Numbered from the stretch's first letter, positions 1 to 6,190 are shown. The stretch: 6,190 nt of DNA from Desulfobacterales bacterium (GCA_027061865.1 JAMOVZ010000461.1:1-6190); one strand, 5' to 3'. Made by a program: numbers and translations. The notes: generated by a model not told the origin, from the sequence alone.

Positions 1-509
1 GGTTCCCTAAGATTTTCAATAATAAATCGGGCCGTCTCCTCGCTTTCGGCAAGTGTGACGCCCCTTCCCTGTCGGCTGGACCTAAGCTTTAACACCACCG
101 GATATCCACCCAGCTCTGATACGGCGCTCCTGAGGTTCTGAAGATTATTAACACAGCAGGTTTCAACAATCCCTATCCCTCCCCTTGCCAACTCCTGAAG
201 CGCCCTGAATTTGTCACGCGTCCTTTCAATGGCGGCACTATCATTCACGACCCTTATCCCTTGTAGCTCGAATTGCCTTACGAGCCCTAAGGTATATTGG
301 TCGATGCTGGCCCCTATCCTTGGCAGCACCGCATGAAGTTCGAGCTTCCCCTTGCTACAGGCAACCGAATATGAACCTGTGGATAGGGAAGAATAACATC
401 GCTTTGGGTTTAATAGTACCACGTGGTGGCCTGCATTTAAAGCGGCATGGATCAGCCTATTGTTGGGATGATAGTCTTGCTCCCTGAAGGTGAGTATCCC
501 TATATTCAT
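1..509 (-). CDS. rimK: RimK-family ATP-grasp ligase, N-terminal 169 residues (3' end outside the window)
   Basis: The frame is open from the ATG at 509 to the window edge and holds 169 codons. It resembles E. coli RimK over its whole visible length (compared from memory). The N-terminal pre-ATP-grasp part has MNIGIL at 1-6 and a PRIG motif at 63-66. RQFE is at 78-81 and the RDK segment at 98-100. VVLKL at 138-142 carries the probable ATP-contacting Lys141, and the glycine loop RQGRGV is at 146-151. The usual length is about 300 residues, so the catalytic C-terminal half (metal-binding Glu/Asn residues) is not visible. RimK adds glutamate to the C-terminus of ribosomal protein S6. Close relatives (MptN, CofF in archaea) add glutamate to pterin or F420 cofactors, and the sequence here cannot separate these. 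The ATG overlaps the stop of the preceding gene as TGATG. A purine-rich AAGGAAGAG at 518-526 can serve as ribosome-binding site. The family call is firm; the substrate is not. Confidence 0.85.
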   Translation of the reverse strand, partial: MNIGILTFREQDYHPNNRLIHAALNAGHHVVLLNPKRCYSSLSTGSYSVACSKGKLELHAVLPRIGASIDQYTLGLVRQFELQGIRVVNDSAAIERTRDKFRALQELARGGIGIVETCCVNNLQNLRSAVSELGGYPVVLKLRSSRQGRGVTLAESEETARFIIENLRE

Positions 510-511
510 CA
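507..511 (-). other. TGATG stop/start overlap (translational coupling)
   Basis: On the minus strand the TGA stop of the large membrane protein (511-509) and the ATG of the RimK-like gene (509-507) share one base. Such overlaps usually mean that ribosomes finishing the first gene restart on the second, so the two proteins are probably made from one transcript in linked amounts. A purine-rich stretch (518-526) lies just upstream and supports the ATG. Confidence 0.8.
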
Positions 512-3500
512 GCTCAACTCTTCCTTGATCCCGGCTCTTTTCAATTTTTCATGAAGCCGCCTGATCCTTCTTCCAAGCACCTTGCATATATTCAATGCTA
601 TCTCTGGAAATTCTCTTACGATCTCGCGGAATTCCTGCTTGTTTAGCACTAGAAAGCGGGATTTAGTAAGCGTCTTGACGGTGGCAGAGCGCTCAATATC
701 CTCAAACAAGGCCATCTCGCCGAAATAGTCTCCCGCCCCAATTCTATCTAACTCCAGCTGACGGCCACCGGGTTGAAGCTTTAACACCGATACCTCTCCC
801 TCCACTATAAGGTAGAATGTGTCTCCCTTTTCCCCTTCTCGGATCACCACTTCTCCAGGTTCGTAAACCTCCTCCCGGGTCACTGACGCTATAGCAGCAA
901 GCTCGCTTACTGCCAGATCTTCAAAAATTTCTATCTTCTTCAGATGCAGGATTCTATCCGGAAGACTTATTTCCCGCTCAGTTCCCTCCATCATCCCTCC
1001 CCGTTGGCTTTCTCTTGCAGGGCGCCCCAGCATGCCGCCAACCACGCGTCTTATTCTCTCATCCTTTGTCTGCAAAAGCCGCTCCCGAAGCTCCCCAGGA
1101 AGCTTGTCCACCCCTATGGCACGCACTATATGTAGCGTCAGTATGGCGCACACCCAATCAACGTCAAGTAAGAGGTACCTGATCAAAGACCATTTGTCAA
1201 AAAACCTGGGCAAATCAAATTCTTTTCTCCCTATGGACAGCACCCTTTGTGCAGAGTCACCCTCCAGCAACGGGAGCATAATCTTGGCAATGGATCGATC
1301 CAAAACCCCTTCCAATGCCTCAAGGGCATTGGCCCGTTCCCGGGAATCAGCGGAATTGAGGCCTTTCCAAATGATCCGCATCTCCTCTGTTTGGTCGTGC
1401 AGCACCAAAATCCTTAAGACATTCTCCACACAAAAGTTTTTTCTTTCTTCCAGGTGCCGTTTCAACAATTCCTGCATTTCACCCTTGCCGAGCAGGATCA
1501 GCGAATCGGCCACCGCCATATATTCATATGCTTTGGCCAGTTGGCCCTTGATAAACCTAAAGACATCCAAGTCCTTCATGCCCAAATGCTCTAAGATTTT
1601 ATATAGCCCCTCCCTGACCTTTCGCTTAGGCACGGTGAGATGCTCTATCAAGAGCTCTATGTTTTGATAAGGAGCCTTGAGTATCTTTTCTATTGCCAAG
1701 GCTGCGATCTCAGGCCAAGGATCACCCAGAAGCTTTATCACCATGGAGAGTTCTTGGTCGTCGTGGATCTCAATGGCCTTCAGGGCCGAAAGCCTCACCT
1801 CCTGGGATGGATGATCAAGGAATCGAGCAGCAACCGCCTCCACTTCTGTATCGCCCAGCTCAACTAATGCACTAAGGACTTCTGGAATCAGTTCAATTCT
1901 CTTCTTTCTCTCTAAAATATCCCGCAGCCTTGGGATAAAGCTCGGGTCTTTGCTTCCACCTGCCGCCACGATGCCTGCCCTCTGCTCTTTGATATCCTGG
2001 GATTGCAGCCAATCTAAAATTATGGCTCGGTATTTTTCAGGCGCCCGTGGATAAAGCCTCCTTATGCAATGGGCCCGAACTTCCGGATCATCAAACTGGA
2101 CGTATAAGCGCTCCAAGAATTCCACCGCCTCATTGGAGGAAAACCGCGAAGCAACTTTTGCCACTTCTCGCACTAAGGCGATATCAGCCCCTTGGCAAAG
2201 TTGTTCCAGCAACAATATGGCCTCCTTTGCAGAGTCTTGTCCCAGCATCGAGACAAGTCTCAGCCTCACCTCTGCTGGCCTTGTTTCATCCTTGGCAGCT
2301 TGTAGCACTATTTTGTCAAAATTAGGGACATTCAATGAGCTCAAGAACTCTACGTACCATATGGCCTCAGTTCCCTTTGAAGACAAAAAGGCCCTGGTAA
2401 GCTGGGACAAGGCTTTCTTGTCCTGAAATATCTCTGAAACCTCATCTGGGTCCATTGTTTTAAGGTCCAAGACATTTTTTGAAATGAGGTCCAATAGGAT
2501 TTTTGAATATTGCCTTCTCAGGACCCCTACAGTGTAAATCCAGCCGCTTACAATCAGTAAGGCGCCAATGGAGAGAAACCTGGGATGAAACAGGCGCTCG
2601 CTTATCATGACCATGCCTGACCCCAGCAATGTTCCCACACGAACCACAGTGCCTCTCAGGAAAGGGCGGACCACAGCCCTTGCCGAAGAAGGGAAAAGCC
2701 CCATGAGCACGGCCCGGGCCGGATTATTAATGGTAGTACGAATGATGTTCGTTGAAATCCTGGCATAGACTGCTGAGTAAAGATCAAATCTCAACAGGAA
2801 AGCTGTGAAGGCAATAGCATAATTTACAGGATGAAACATGAGGGCCACAGGAATGCCCCACCTACCGTAAAGTCTTCCTACAAAAAGGAGAATTACGAAG
2901 CTGATCATATTTAGGATGCCTCGAAAATAACCAAAGAAAGCGAGCATCCCTCCCTCGGTGGCGAATGCCTCATTGACCGCGAAATTGAACTGGAAGTTCA
3001 TGAGGGGAATGACTAAGTTAGGTAAAAAAGTTAAAAAAATGAGGATCTTTAAGAGCCGGGACTCCCGAAGGATTGGAAAGATCTGTTTTATTTCTTCAAT
3101 TATTCCACTCCTCTTTTTTATCTTTTTTACCTTGGCCTCTCCCAGGAGCAGCAGGGGAAACTCCCTTGCCATAAAAAATACGGTGAAGGCCCCGCTACAG
3201 GTAGTTGCAAGGTAGACAAAGAGGAGATTGTCCAGGGCGACTAAGCGGGCAAGCATGGGTGTTGTAAGGCTCCCCAACACCGCCCCCAACACCCCGCCGG
3301 CAGTAATTAGGGGAAAGAGGCGCTTGGACTGGCGTGTGTTGAAAAGATCGTTTACGAGATTCCAGAAAAAAAGCCCCAACATCACTTCATATTGGGTCTT
3401 CATTACAAAAAGGACTGGGTATATGGAGGCAATGCCGGTAGGGATCAGGAGCCTCATCCCGGCAATGGAGCTGCCGCAAAAGAGCAAAAGCCCCAGCAGG

Positions 3501-3748
3501 AGCCGGCTTCCCTTCATGCGAGCCACTAGGGGCCCGATCAAACCCATGATCACAAAGGTGACCACGGAATTCACCATATACATCAAGGGAAGATAAACTA
3601 TACCGTATCTTTTTAAAAAAGCGGTTTCGGCATAATTATTGAGGAGCACGCTTGAGCTTCTAATCAAGAAGAGGAGCAGGGCAGACCACAAGAATAGCCC
3701 CATCTCTTCCCTATAAATCTTGAGCCACTTGCCCAGGAGCTTTAGCAC
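509..3748 (-). CDS. Nucleotide-translocase/MFS-like membrane protein fused to HEAT-like repeats and a cyclic-nucleotide-binding domain
   Basis: The protein has 1079 residues counted from the GTG at 3748. Residues about 16-410 form some 12 hydrophobic segments of the ADP/ATP translocase (NTT/TLC)-MFS type. A basic loop at about 200-230 (KVKKIKKRS) separates the halves, and a less hydrophobic NNPARAVLMGLFP segment at 341-353 looks typical of the family. Residues about 488-908 are helical HEAT-like repeats, for example around 551-565, 631-660, 674-691 and 798-815. Residues about 934-1070 form a cyclic-nucleotide-binding domain with GDTFYLIVEGEVSV at 975-988 and GDYFGEMALF at 1006-1015. The ERSATV segment at 1019-1024 resembles the ERSAWV of CRP, so the phosphate-contacting Arg1020 and ribose-contacting Glu1011 are present. 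This predicts a membrane protein with a cytoplasmic scaffold and ligand-sensing tail. Similar fusions are known in bacteria, often named Npt1/Npt2-family, but their substrates are unclear. A GTG at 3784 would add 12 residues, but it lies inside a terminator stem. The GTG at 3748 has a Shine-Dalgarno. Nucleotide transport itself is not shown. Confidence 0.85.
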   Translation of the reverse strand: MLKLLGKWLKIYREEMGLFLWSALLLFLIRSSSVLLNNYAETAFLKRYGIVYLPLMYMVNSVVTFVIMGLIGPLVARMKGSRLLLGLLLFCGSSIAGMRLLIPTGIASIYPVLFVMKTQYEVMLGLFFWNLVNDLFNTRQSKRLFPLITAGGVLGAVLGSLTTPMLARLVALDNLLFVYLATTCSGAFTVFFMAREFPLLLLGEAKVKKIKKRSGIIEEIKQIFPILRESRLLKILIFLTFLPNLVIPLMNFQFNFAVNEAFATEGGMLAFFGYFRGILNMISFVILLFVGRLYGRWGIPVALMFHPVNYAIAFTAFLLRFDLYSAVYARISTNIIRTTINNPARAVLMGLFPSSARAVVRPFLRGTVVRVGTLLGSGMVMISERLFHPRFLSIGALLIVSGWIYTVGVLRRQYSKILLDLISKNVLDLKTMDPDEVSEIFQDKKALSQLTRAFLSSKGTEAIWYVEFLSSLNVPNFDKIVLQAAKDETRPAEVRLRLVSMLGQDSAKEAILLLEQLCQGADIALVREVAKVASRFSSNEAVEFLERLYVQFDDPEVRAHCIRRLYPRAPEKYRAIILDWLQSQDIKEQRAGIVAAGGSKDPSFIPRLRDILERKKRIELIPEVLSALVELGDTEVEAVAARFLDHPSQEVRLSALKAIEIHDDQELSMVIKLLGDPWPEIAALAIEKILKAPYQNIELLIEHLTVPKRKVREGLYKILEHLGMKDLDVFRFIKGQLAKAYEYMAVADSLILLGKGEMQELLKRHLEERKNFCVENVLRILVLHDQTEEMRIIWKGLNSADSRERANALEALEGVLDRSIAKIMLPLLEGDSAQRVLSIGRKEFDLPRFFDKWSLIRYLLLDVDWVCAILTLHIVRAIGVDKLPGELRERLLQTKDERIRRVVGGMLGRPARESQRGGMMEGTEREISLPDRILHLKKIEIFEDLAVSELAAIASVTREEVYEPGEVVIREGEKGDTFYLIVEGEVSVLKLQPGGRQLELDRIGAGDYFGEMALFEDIERSATVKTLTKSRFLVLNKQEFREIVREFPEIALNICKVLGRRIRRLHEKLKRAGIKEELS

Positions 3749-3750
3749 AA

Positions 3751-3761
3751 CCCCTTCCCCT
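3751..3761 (-). promoter_or_regulatory. Shine-Dalgarno deciding the start of the large membrane protein
   Basis: On the minus strand AGGGGAAGGGG lies two bases before the GTG at 3748. Its first AGGGG core is 8 bases from that codon, a normal spacing. The only other in-frame candidate upstream, the GTG at 3784, is preceded by GGCGGGAA inside a predicted RNA hairpin and would place translation through the terminator. This site therefore favours the shorter protein. The first 12 codons of the longer frame would merely translate the terminator arm and T-run. Confidence 0.7.
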
Positions 3762-3820
3762 AAAAAAAGCCTCCCTGCCGCCACTTCCCGCCACGAGGGG
3801 GAGGGGCAGCCAGGGAGGCC
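3762..3820 (-). terminator. Rho-independent terminator after acsE
   Basis: On the minus strand the arm GCCTCCCTG (3819-3811) pairs perfectly with CAGGGAGGC (3777-3769), a 9-bp GC-rich stem followed directly by seven T (3768-3762). Past one bulged G (3810) the stem continues with CTGCC (3809-3805) against GGCGG (3782-3778), including one G-U pair. That gives about 14 pairs and a loop of 22 bases. It begins 37 bases after the acsE stop, the usual place for an operon terminator. The unusual part is that the T-run touches the Shine-Dalgarno of the next gene on the same strand. Confidence 0.85.
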
Positions 3821-3857
3821 TTATTCCACACCGAATCTAGTCTGTCCTGTCTTCGAT

Positions 3858-4742
3858 TTATAGCTCCAACCAAGAGTCGGAGTATAGGGTGTGGCCCAAG
3901 AGAACCCGTGCAGTCTTTACATAATCCTGATGCTCCTTGGACAGCGAATCCATATCAATGGGCTCCCCATCCATCACCTTGTGGATTACCTCCACTATGT
4001 CCGGCCTCTTGCCCCTGGCAATGGCAATAAGCTTGTCGTCATAGGCATCAGCTATACAGGAATACATGCCCTTGCGCTCCAGCATAACCATATAGGTCTG
4101 GTTCAGTATGGGCCTTAAGTGATCGGGCGCACCGTTTGATACATTGGAAAGGCCGCAAGTGGATTTAACACCAGGAGCTATGTCCTGGAGCATTTCCATG
4201 AAGGCCAGCAGACTCATGAGTTGCGGCTGCTGGATGTTGACAGGAGTCACAACTCCGTCCACAAAGATGTCCTCATTGGGTATGCCTGCCTCATTGGCTG
4301 CATAGATCAACTCAACGGCCAAGGCCGCCCTCTCATTTTCATCTCTAGGCAAGCCCTCAGGCCCCCACATGAGCGCTATCATCTGGGCGTTGTACTTTAC
4401 GGCCAAAGGAATCAGCTTCTCGTAACGCTCAGGCCGGCACATGATGGAGTTTATGATCGCTCTGCCCTTGTGTACGGCAAGGCCTGCCTCCATAGCCTCT
4501 ATATTGGAAGTGTCGAGACACAAGGGTGGGGTGTCACCAATTGCTTCCTGGACAGTTTTTACCACGAACTCCATCAGCTCAGGCCCTCCTTTTCTGGCGG
4601 GACCCAAGTTGATATCGATCCAGTCCATGCCCTTTTCCTTTTGCCTCTTGGCCTCCTCTGCAATCGGTTTTGGATCTTTTTCTTTGAAGGCCTTGCCAAT
4701 TACCCGATTAATCACATTTAGATTCTCACCAATCAGCAGCAT
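3858..4742 (-). CDS. acsE: 5-methyltetrahydrofolate:corrinoid iron-sulfur protein methyltransferase
   Basis: This cytoplasmic TIM-barrel enzyme of the pterin-binding (DHPS-like) fold transfers the methyl group of CH3-tetrahydrofolate to Co(I) of the corrinoid iron-sulfur protein. This is the link between the folate and carbonyl parts of the Wood-Ljungdahl pathway, and the reaction is reversible. The 294 residues align with Moorella AcsE (compared from memory) from the first residues: MLLIGENLN at 1-9, DINLGPA at 43-49, CLDTSN at 75-80, INS at 97-99, and GLSNVS at 197-202. The pterin-site residues Asp77, Asn98 and Asp162 and the catalytic Asn200 are all present. The end (LLGHTLYSDSW) matches the LLNQTVYCDSF type ending. 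Compared with the roughly 262-residue Moorella enzyme there is an extra stretch at about 244-273. The gene follows acsC by 47 bases, has AGGGAG (4752-4757) 9 bases before its ATG, and is followed by a terminator, so it is the last gene of the acs transcript. Confidence 0.95.
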   Translation of the reverse strand: MLLIGENLNVINRVIGKAFKEKDPKPIAEEAKRQKEKGMDWIDINLGPARKGGPELMEFVVKTVQEAIGDTPPLCLDTSNIEAMEAGLAVHKGRAIINSIMCRPERYEKLIPLAVKYNAQMIALMWGPEGLPRDENERAALAVELIYAANEAGIPNEDIFVDGVVTPVNIQQPQLMSLLAFMEMLQDIAPGVKSTCGLSNVSNGAPDHLRPILNQTYMVMLERKGMYSCIADAYDDKLIAIARGKRPDIVEVIHKVMDGEPIDMDSLSKEHQDYVKTARVLLGHTLYSDSWLEL

Positions 4743-4751
4743 ATAACCACT

Positions 4752-4757
4752 CTCCCT
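4752..4757 (-). promoter_or_regulatory. Ribosome-binding site of acsE
   Basis: AGGGAG on the minus strand ends 9 bases before the ATG at 4742. The start agrees with the conserved N-terminus of the family (MLLIGE). The 47-base gap to acsC shows no terminator-like hairpin, which supports one transcript for both genes. Confidence 0.65.
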
Positions 4758-4789
4758 TTTAAGTAGTTACTGGATTAAAACAAAATGCC

Positions 4790-6139
4790 TTAGCCCACCA
4801 TTTCCCGCAAGAATTTGGGAATCAGTGAAGCGTCCCTGGGCCCGATTATGATCTCCCAATCGGGCAATTCCTCTTCCAGGTCACCGCTGATGGCTGCGGC
4901 ATACCCGGGAATAATCAATTTGCGGTGCTTTATCTTGTCAGCAATACCGCACTTCTTTACGAACATCCCCACGGCATCGCCCACAAATTTCCCCGCCGCC
5001 CACGCAGTCATCACTGAGAGGCCTTCCGTATCCATTATCAACAGCCAGCTGGGAACCCTGCTGCTCTCTATTTCCCCGCTCACTATGAAGTAAGTAAGGG
5101 AGAAATTGGTAGTTATCAGCACTGGAGAATTCTCATCAGGGGTTCCTATCTCGTAAATGCCCTCAGTCACTGTCATGGGCCGCTGCGGGTCAGTATAAAT
5201 GTTCAACCGCTCAAGCAGCAATGGGAATAAGCTCTCTCCTTTGAAATCGGAAAGCACGATGATCCCCGCATACTTTGCCACCAACATGGCCGCAATCACG
5301 GTTTCCATGTCTAAATTTGAGGCCATTTCACATGGAAAAGTAATGGTGGGAAAGCCGAGGGATCTAATGCCAGCCTTGAGGGGTGCCCGCCTGATGGCCA
5401 CCTGGTCTTCAAATAGCTGCTTCATCTCCCTGGCACCCGAGTCCAGGACCAAATCCTTAAGTCCCATCCCGGTAAGCTTGTCGCTCAGTTCAATGAGCTC
5501 ATCAATGCCGTTGGCCTTAATTGCCAAAGGAAGGCCGCTCTCTTTTGCCAGGCTTCCCATATCATCGGCATTGTCTTTGGTAGCCGCATAAAGAAGCGGC
5601 CTTTTGAAGGCACATGCTTCAACGGCTGCCTTCATATTGCCCACATCCTCTGTCATCAGAACCAGGCAAAACTCACTCTCTCCCGCAATCTTCTTTGCTG
5701 CCTCCACAAACCCCATACCATTGTTGCCGCCCACGTCCTTTAGCGCTACCAGCTCAGGCCTCAAATTAAGGCCAACCCTTTCGTACTGATATGCGTTCCA
5801 GGCCTTAAGCTTTTGGTCCAAGGCATCGGCGTCAATGTCAGAACTCACAAGGGCTGCAATTCCAGGAGGATTATAAAACGTCTTCTCATGCCTGAAAAGC
5901 ACCAATTCCCCACCGATCTTGAAGGCCCTGGGGCCAGCCCCAATTGCCACCGGCCTGATAGGGGGCGCAGAGGCCTCAGCAAGCTTTTCCCTAGCCTCGT
6001 CAGAGACATATGGGCATGCATCCAACTCTGCTTTGCCAGAGGCCAGATTCATGGCGAATGCCAGACAGGTGGGAACCCCGCATTCCCCGCAGTTAGTCTT
6101 GGGAAGCAACTTGAAGATCTGAATTCCAGTCAGTCCCAT
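4790..6139 (-). CDS. acsC: Corrinoid iron-sulfur protein large (gamma) subunit, acetyl-CoA decarbonylase/synthase complex
   Basis: This is the large subunit of the cobalamin-carrying protein that accepts the methyl group from AcsE and hands it to acetyl-CoA synthase. It works as a heterodimer with AcsD in the cytoplasm. The 449 residues match the usual length (about 446 in Moorella). The N-terminal domain holds the [4Fe-4S] ligands Cys17, Cys20, Cys25 and Cys42 in NCGECGVPTC and DACPYV. This cluster reactivates oxidised Co(II). Residues about 60-325 form the TIM-barrel part. The C-terminal part from about 326 is the corrinoid-binding domain, with TTNFSLTYF at 343-351, DTEGLSV at 370-376, TAWAAGKF at 378-385 and PGYAAAISGDLEEELPDWEI at 411-430. 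The ATG at 6139 has AGGAG at a spacing of 6 and fits the conserved start MGLTGIQIFK. The frame is intact. AcsE follows on the same strand. The small subunit, the synthase and the CO dehydrogenase are not in the window and may lie upstream. Confidence 0.96.
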   Translation of the reverse strand: MGLTGIQIFKLLPKTNCGECGVPTCLAFAMNLASGKAELDACPYVSDEAREKLAEASAPPIRPVAIGAGPRAFKIGGELVLFRHEKTFYNPPGIAALVSSDIDADALDQKLKAWNAYQYERVGLNLRPELVALKDVGGNNGMGFVEAAKKIAGESEFCLVLMTEDVGNMKAAVEACAFKRPLLYAATKDNADDMGSLAKESGLPLAIKANGIDELIELSDKLTGMGLKDLVLDSGAREMKQLFEDQVAIRRAPLKAGIRSLGFPTITFPCEMASNLDMETVIAAMLVAKYAGIIVLSDFKGESLFPLLLERLNIYTDPQRPMTVTEGIYEIGTPDENSPVLITTNFSLTYFIVSGEIESSRVPSWLLIMDTEGLSVMTAWAAGKFVGDAVGMFVKKCGIADKIKHRKLIIPGYAAAISGDLEEELPDWEIIIGPRDASLIPKFLREMVG

Positions 6140-6145
6140 ATTCCA

Positions 6146-6150
6146 CTCCT
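6146..6150 (-). promoter_or_regulatory. Ribosome-binding site of acsC
   Basis: AGGAG on the minus strand stands 6 bases before the ATG at 6139. This is the best-formed ribosome-binding site in the window and agrees with high expression of a core energy-metabolism protein. Confidence 0.8.
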
Positions 6151-6156
6151 ACTTAG

Positions 6157-6169
6157 CTAAATGATTTAG
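6157..6169. repeat. 13-bp perfect palindrome upstream of acsC
   Basis: CTAAATCATTTAG (minus strand) has two 6-base arms around one central base. A one-base loop cannot form an RNA hairpin, so if it matters it would be a protein-binding DNA site. It lies 17 bases before the acsC ATG, just ahead of the Shine-Dalgarno. An AT-rich palindrome of this size can arise by chance, so the operator role is only a suggestion. Confidence 0.3.
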
Positions 6170-6190
6170 AATAAACACCAGCTACGCCTG

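Larger units (their letters stand above)
6140..6190 (-). other. Leader upstream of acsC, possibly with the tail of a preceding gene
   Basis: All three minus-strand frames contain a stop here (TAG at 6184-6182, TAA at 6168-6166, TAA at 6155-6153). Any same-strand upstream gene therefore ends at least 13 bases before acsC. The frame ending at 6153 would give a tail of GVAGVYSKSFS, but 11 residues are too few to assign. No terminator-like hairpin or clear -35/-10 pair is seen in these 51 bases, so acsC may be internal to a longer acs operon. Confidence 0.3.

Noticed and set aside
1312..1332. Inverted repeat CCAATGCC/GGCATTGG with a 5-base loop
   Set aside because: It falls within HEAT-like coding sequence where the peptide reads NALEALEGV, has no T-run, and is explained by repeated Leu/Ala/Glu codons.
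1032..1667. Plus-strand open frame of 211 codons opposite the HEAT/cNMP part of the fusion gene
   Set aside because: It lies wholly inside a clear coding region on the other strand, has a low-complexity Ser/Arg-rich composition and matches no family I recognise.
2990..3180. A-rich/T-rich tracts that could suggest a promoter or terminator
   Set aside because: They encode the basic loop (KVKKIKKRS) and neighbouring hydrophobic helices of the membrane domain, and there is no stem next to a T-run on either strand.
4221..4721. Plus-strand open frame of 166 codons opposite acsE
   Set aside because: It is antisense to a gene with conserved catalytic residues, shows no recognisable domain and is a by-product of codon usage in acsE.
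5199..5591. Plus-strand open frame of 130 codons opposite acsC
   Set aside because: It is Ser/Leu-rich, lacks a recognisable domain and is antisense to a complete, well-conserved gene.
1..6190. CRISPR arrays, tRNA or rRNA genes, insertion sequences
   Set aside because: No regularly spaced repeats, cloverleaf-like segments, rRNA signatures, transposase motifs or terminal inverted repeats were seen on either strand.

Overview
The window looks like a chromosomal piece of an anaerobic bacterium that runs the Wood-Ljungdahl (reductive acetyl-CoA) pathway. Two adjacent genes encode the corrinoid methyl-transfer step: the large subunit of the corrinoid iron-sulfur protein (acsC) and the methyltetrahydrofolate methyltransferase (acsE). 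Both are of the bacterial, folate-using type. The accompanying nucleotide-translocase-like/HEAT/cyclic-nucleotide fusion and the mixed base composition would fit a sulfate-reducing or related member of Desulfobacterota, but this is an inference. Arginine is mostly encoded by AGG, in both the acs part and the rimK-like part, which is common in thermophilic lineages.

Everything reads on the minus strand, so the order of transcription is from high to low coordinates. At 6140-6190 there is a short leader with a strong Shine-Dalgarno and a small perfect palindrome. acsC (6139-4790) follows, then a 47-base gap, then acsE (4742-3858). A strong rho-independent terminator (3820-3762) lies just after acsE. 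Next is a giant membrane protein of about 1079 residues (3748-509) made of a 12-helix nucleotide-translocase/MFS-like domain, a long HEAT-like repeat region and a C-terminal cyclic-nucleotide-binding domain. Its stop codon overlaps the start of a RimK-family ATP-grasp ligase (509 to beyond 1), which is cut by the window edge. There is no gene-free stretch longer than about 110 bases.

AcsE moves the methyl group of CH3-tetrahydrofolate to the cobalt of AcsC (with its partner AcsD, not in the window). From there it goes to acetyl-CoA synthase or, in reverse, back to folate. The fusion protein and the RimK-like ligase form a translationally coupled pair whose task is not known from the sequence. 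A signal-responsive membrane protein plus a peptide or cofactor glutamyl ligase is the most that can be said.

The most interesting point is the junction between the two blocks. The longest possible reading frame of the fusion protein starts inside the terminator stem. The terminator T-run touches the Shine-Dalgarno of the fusion gene, leaving no room for a promoter after the terminator. The C-rich loop of the terminator is also nearly complementary to that Shine-Dalgarno. This suggests that the downstream pair is expressed by read-through or through a conditional RNA structure.
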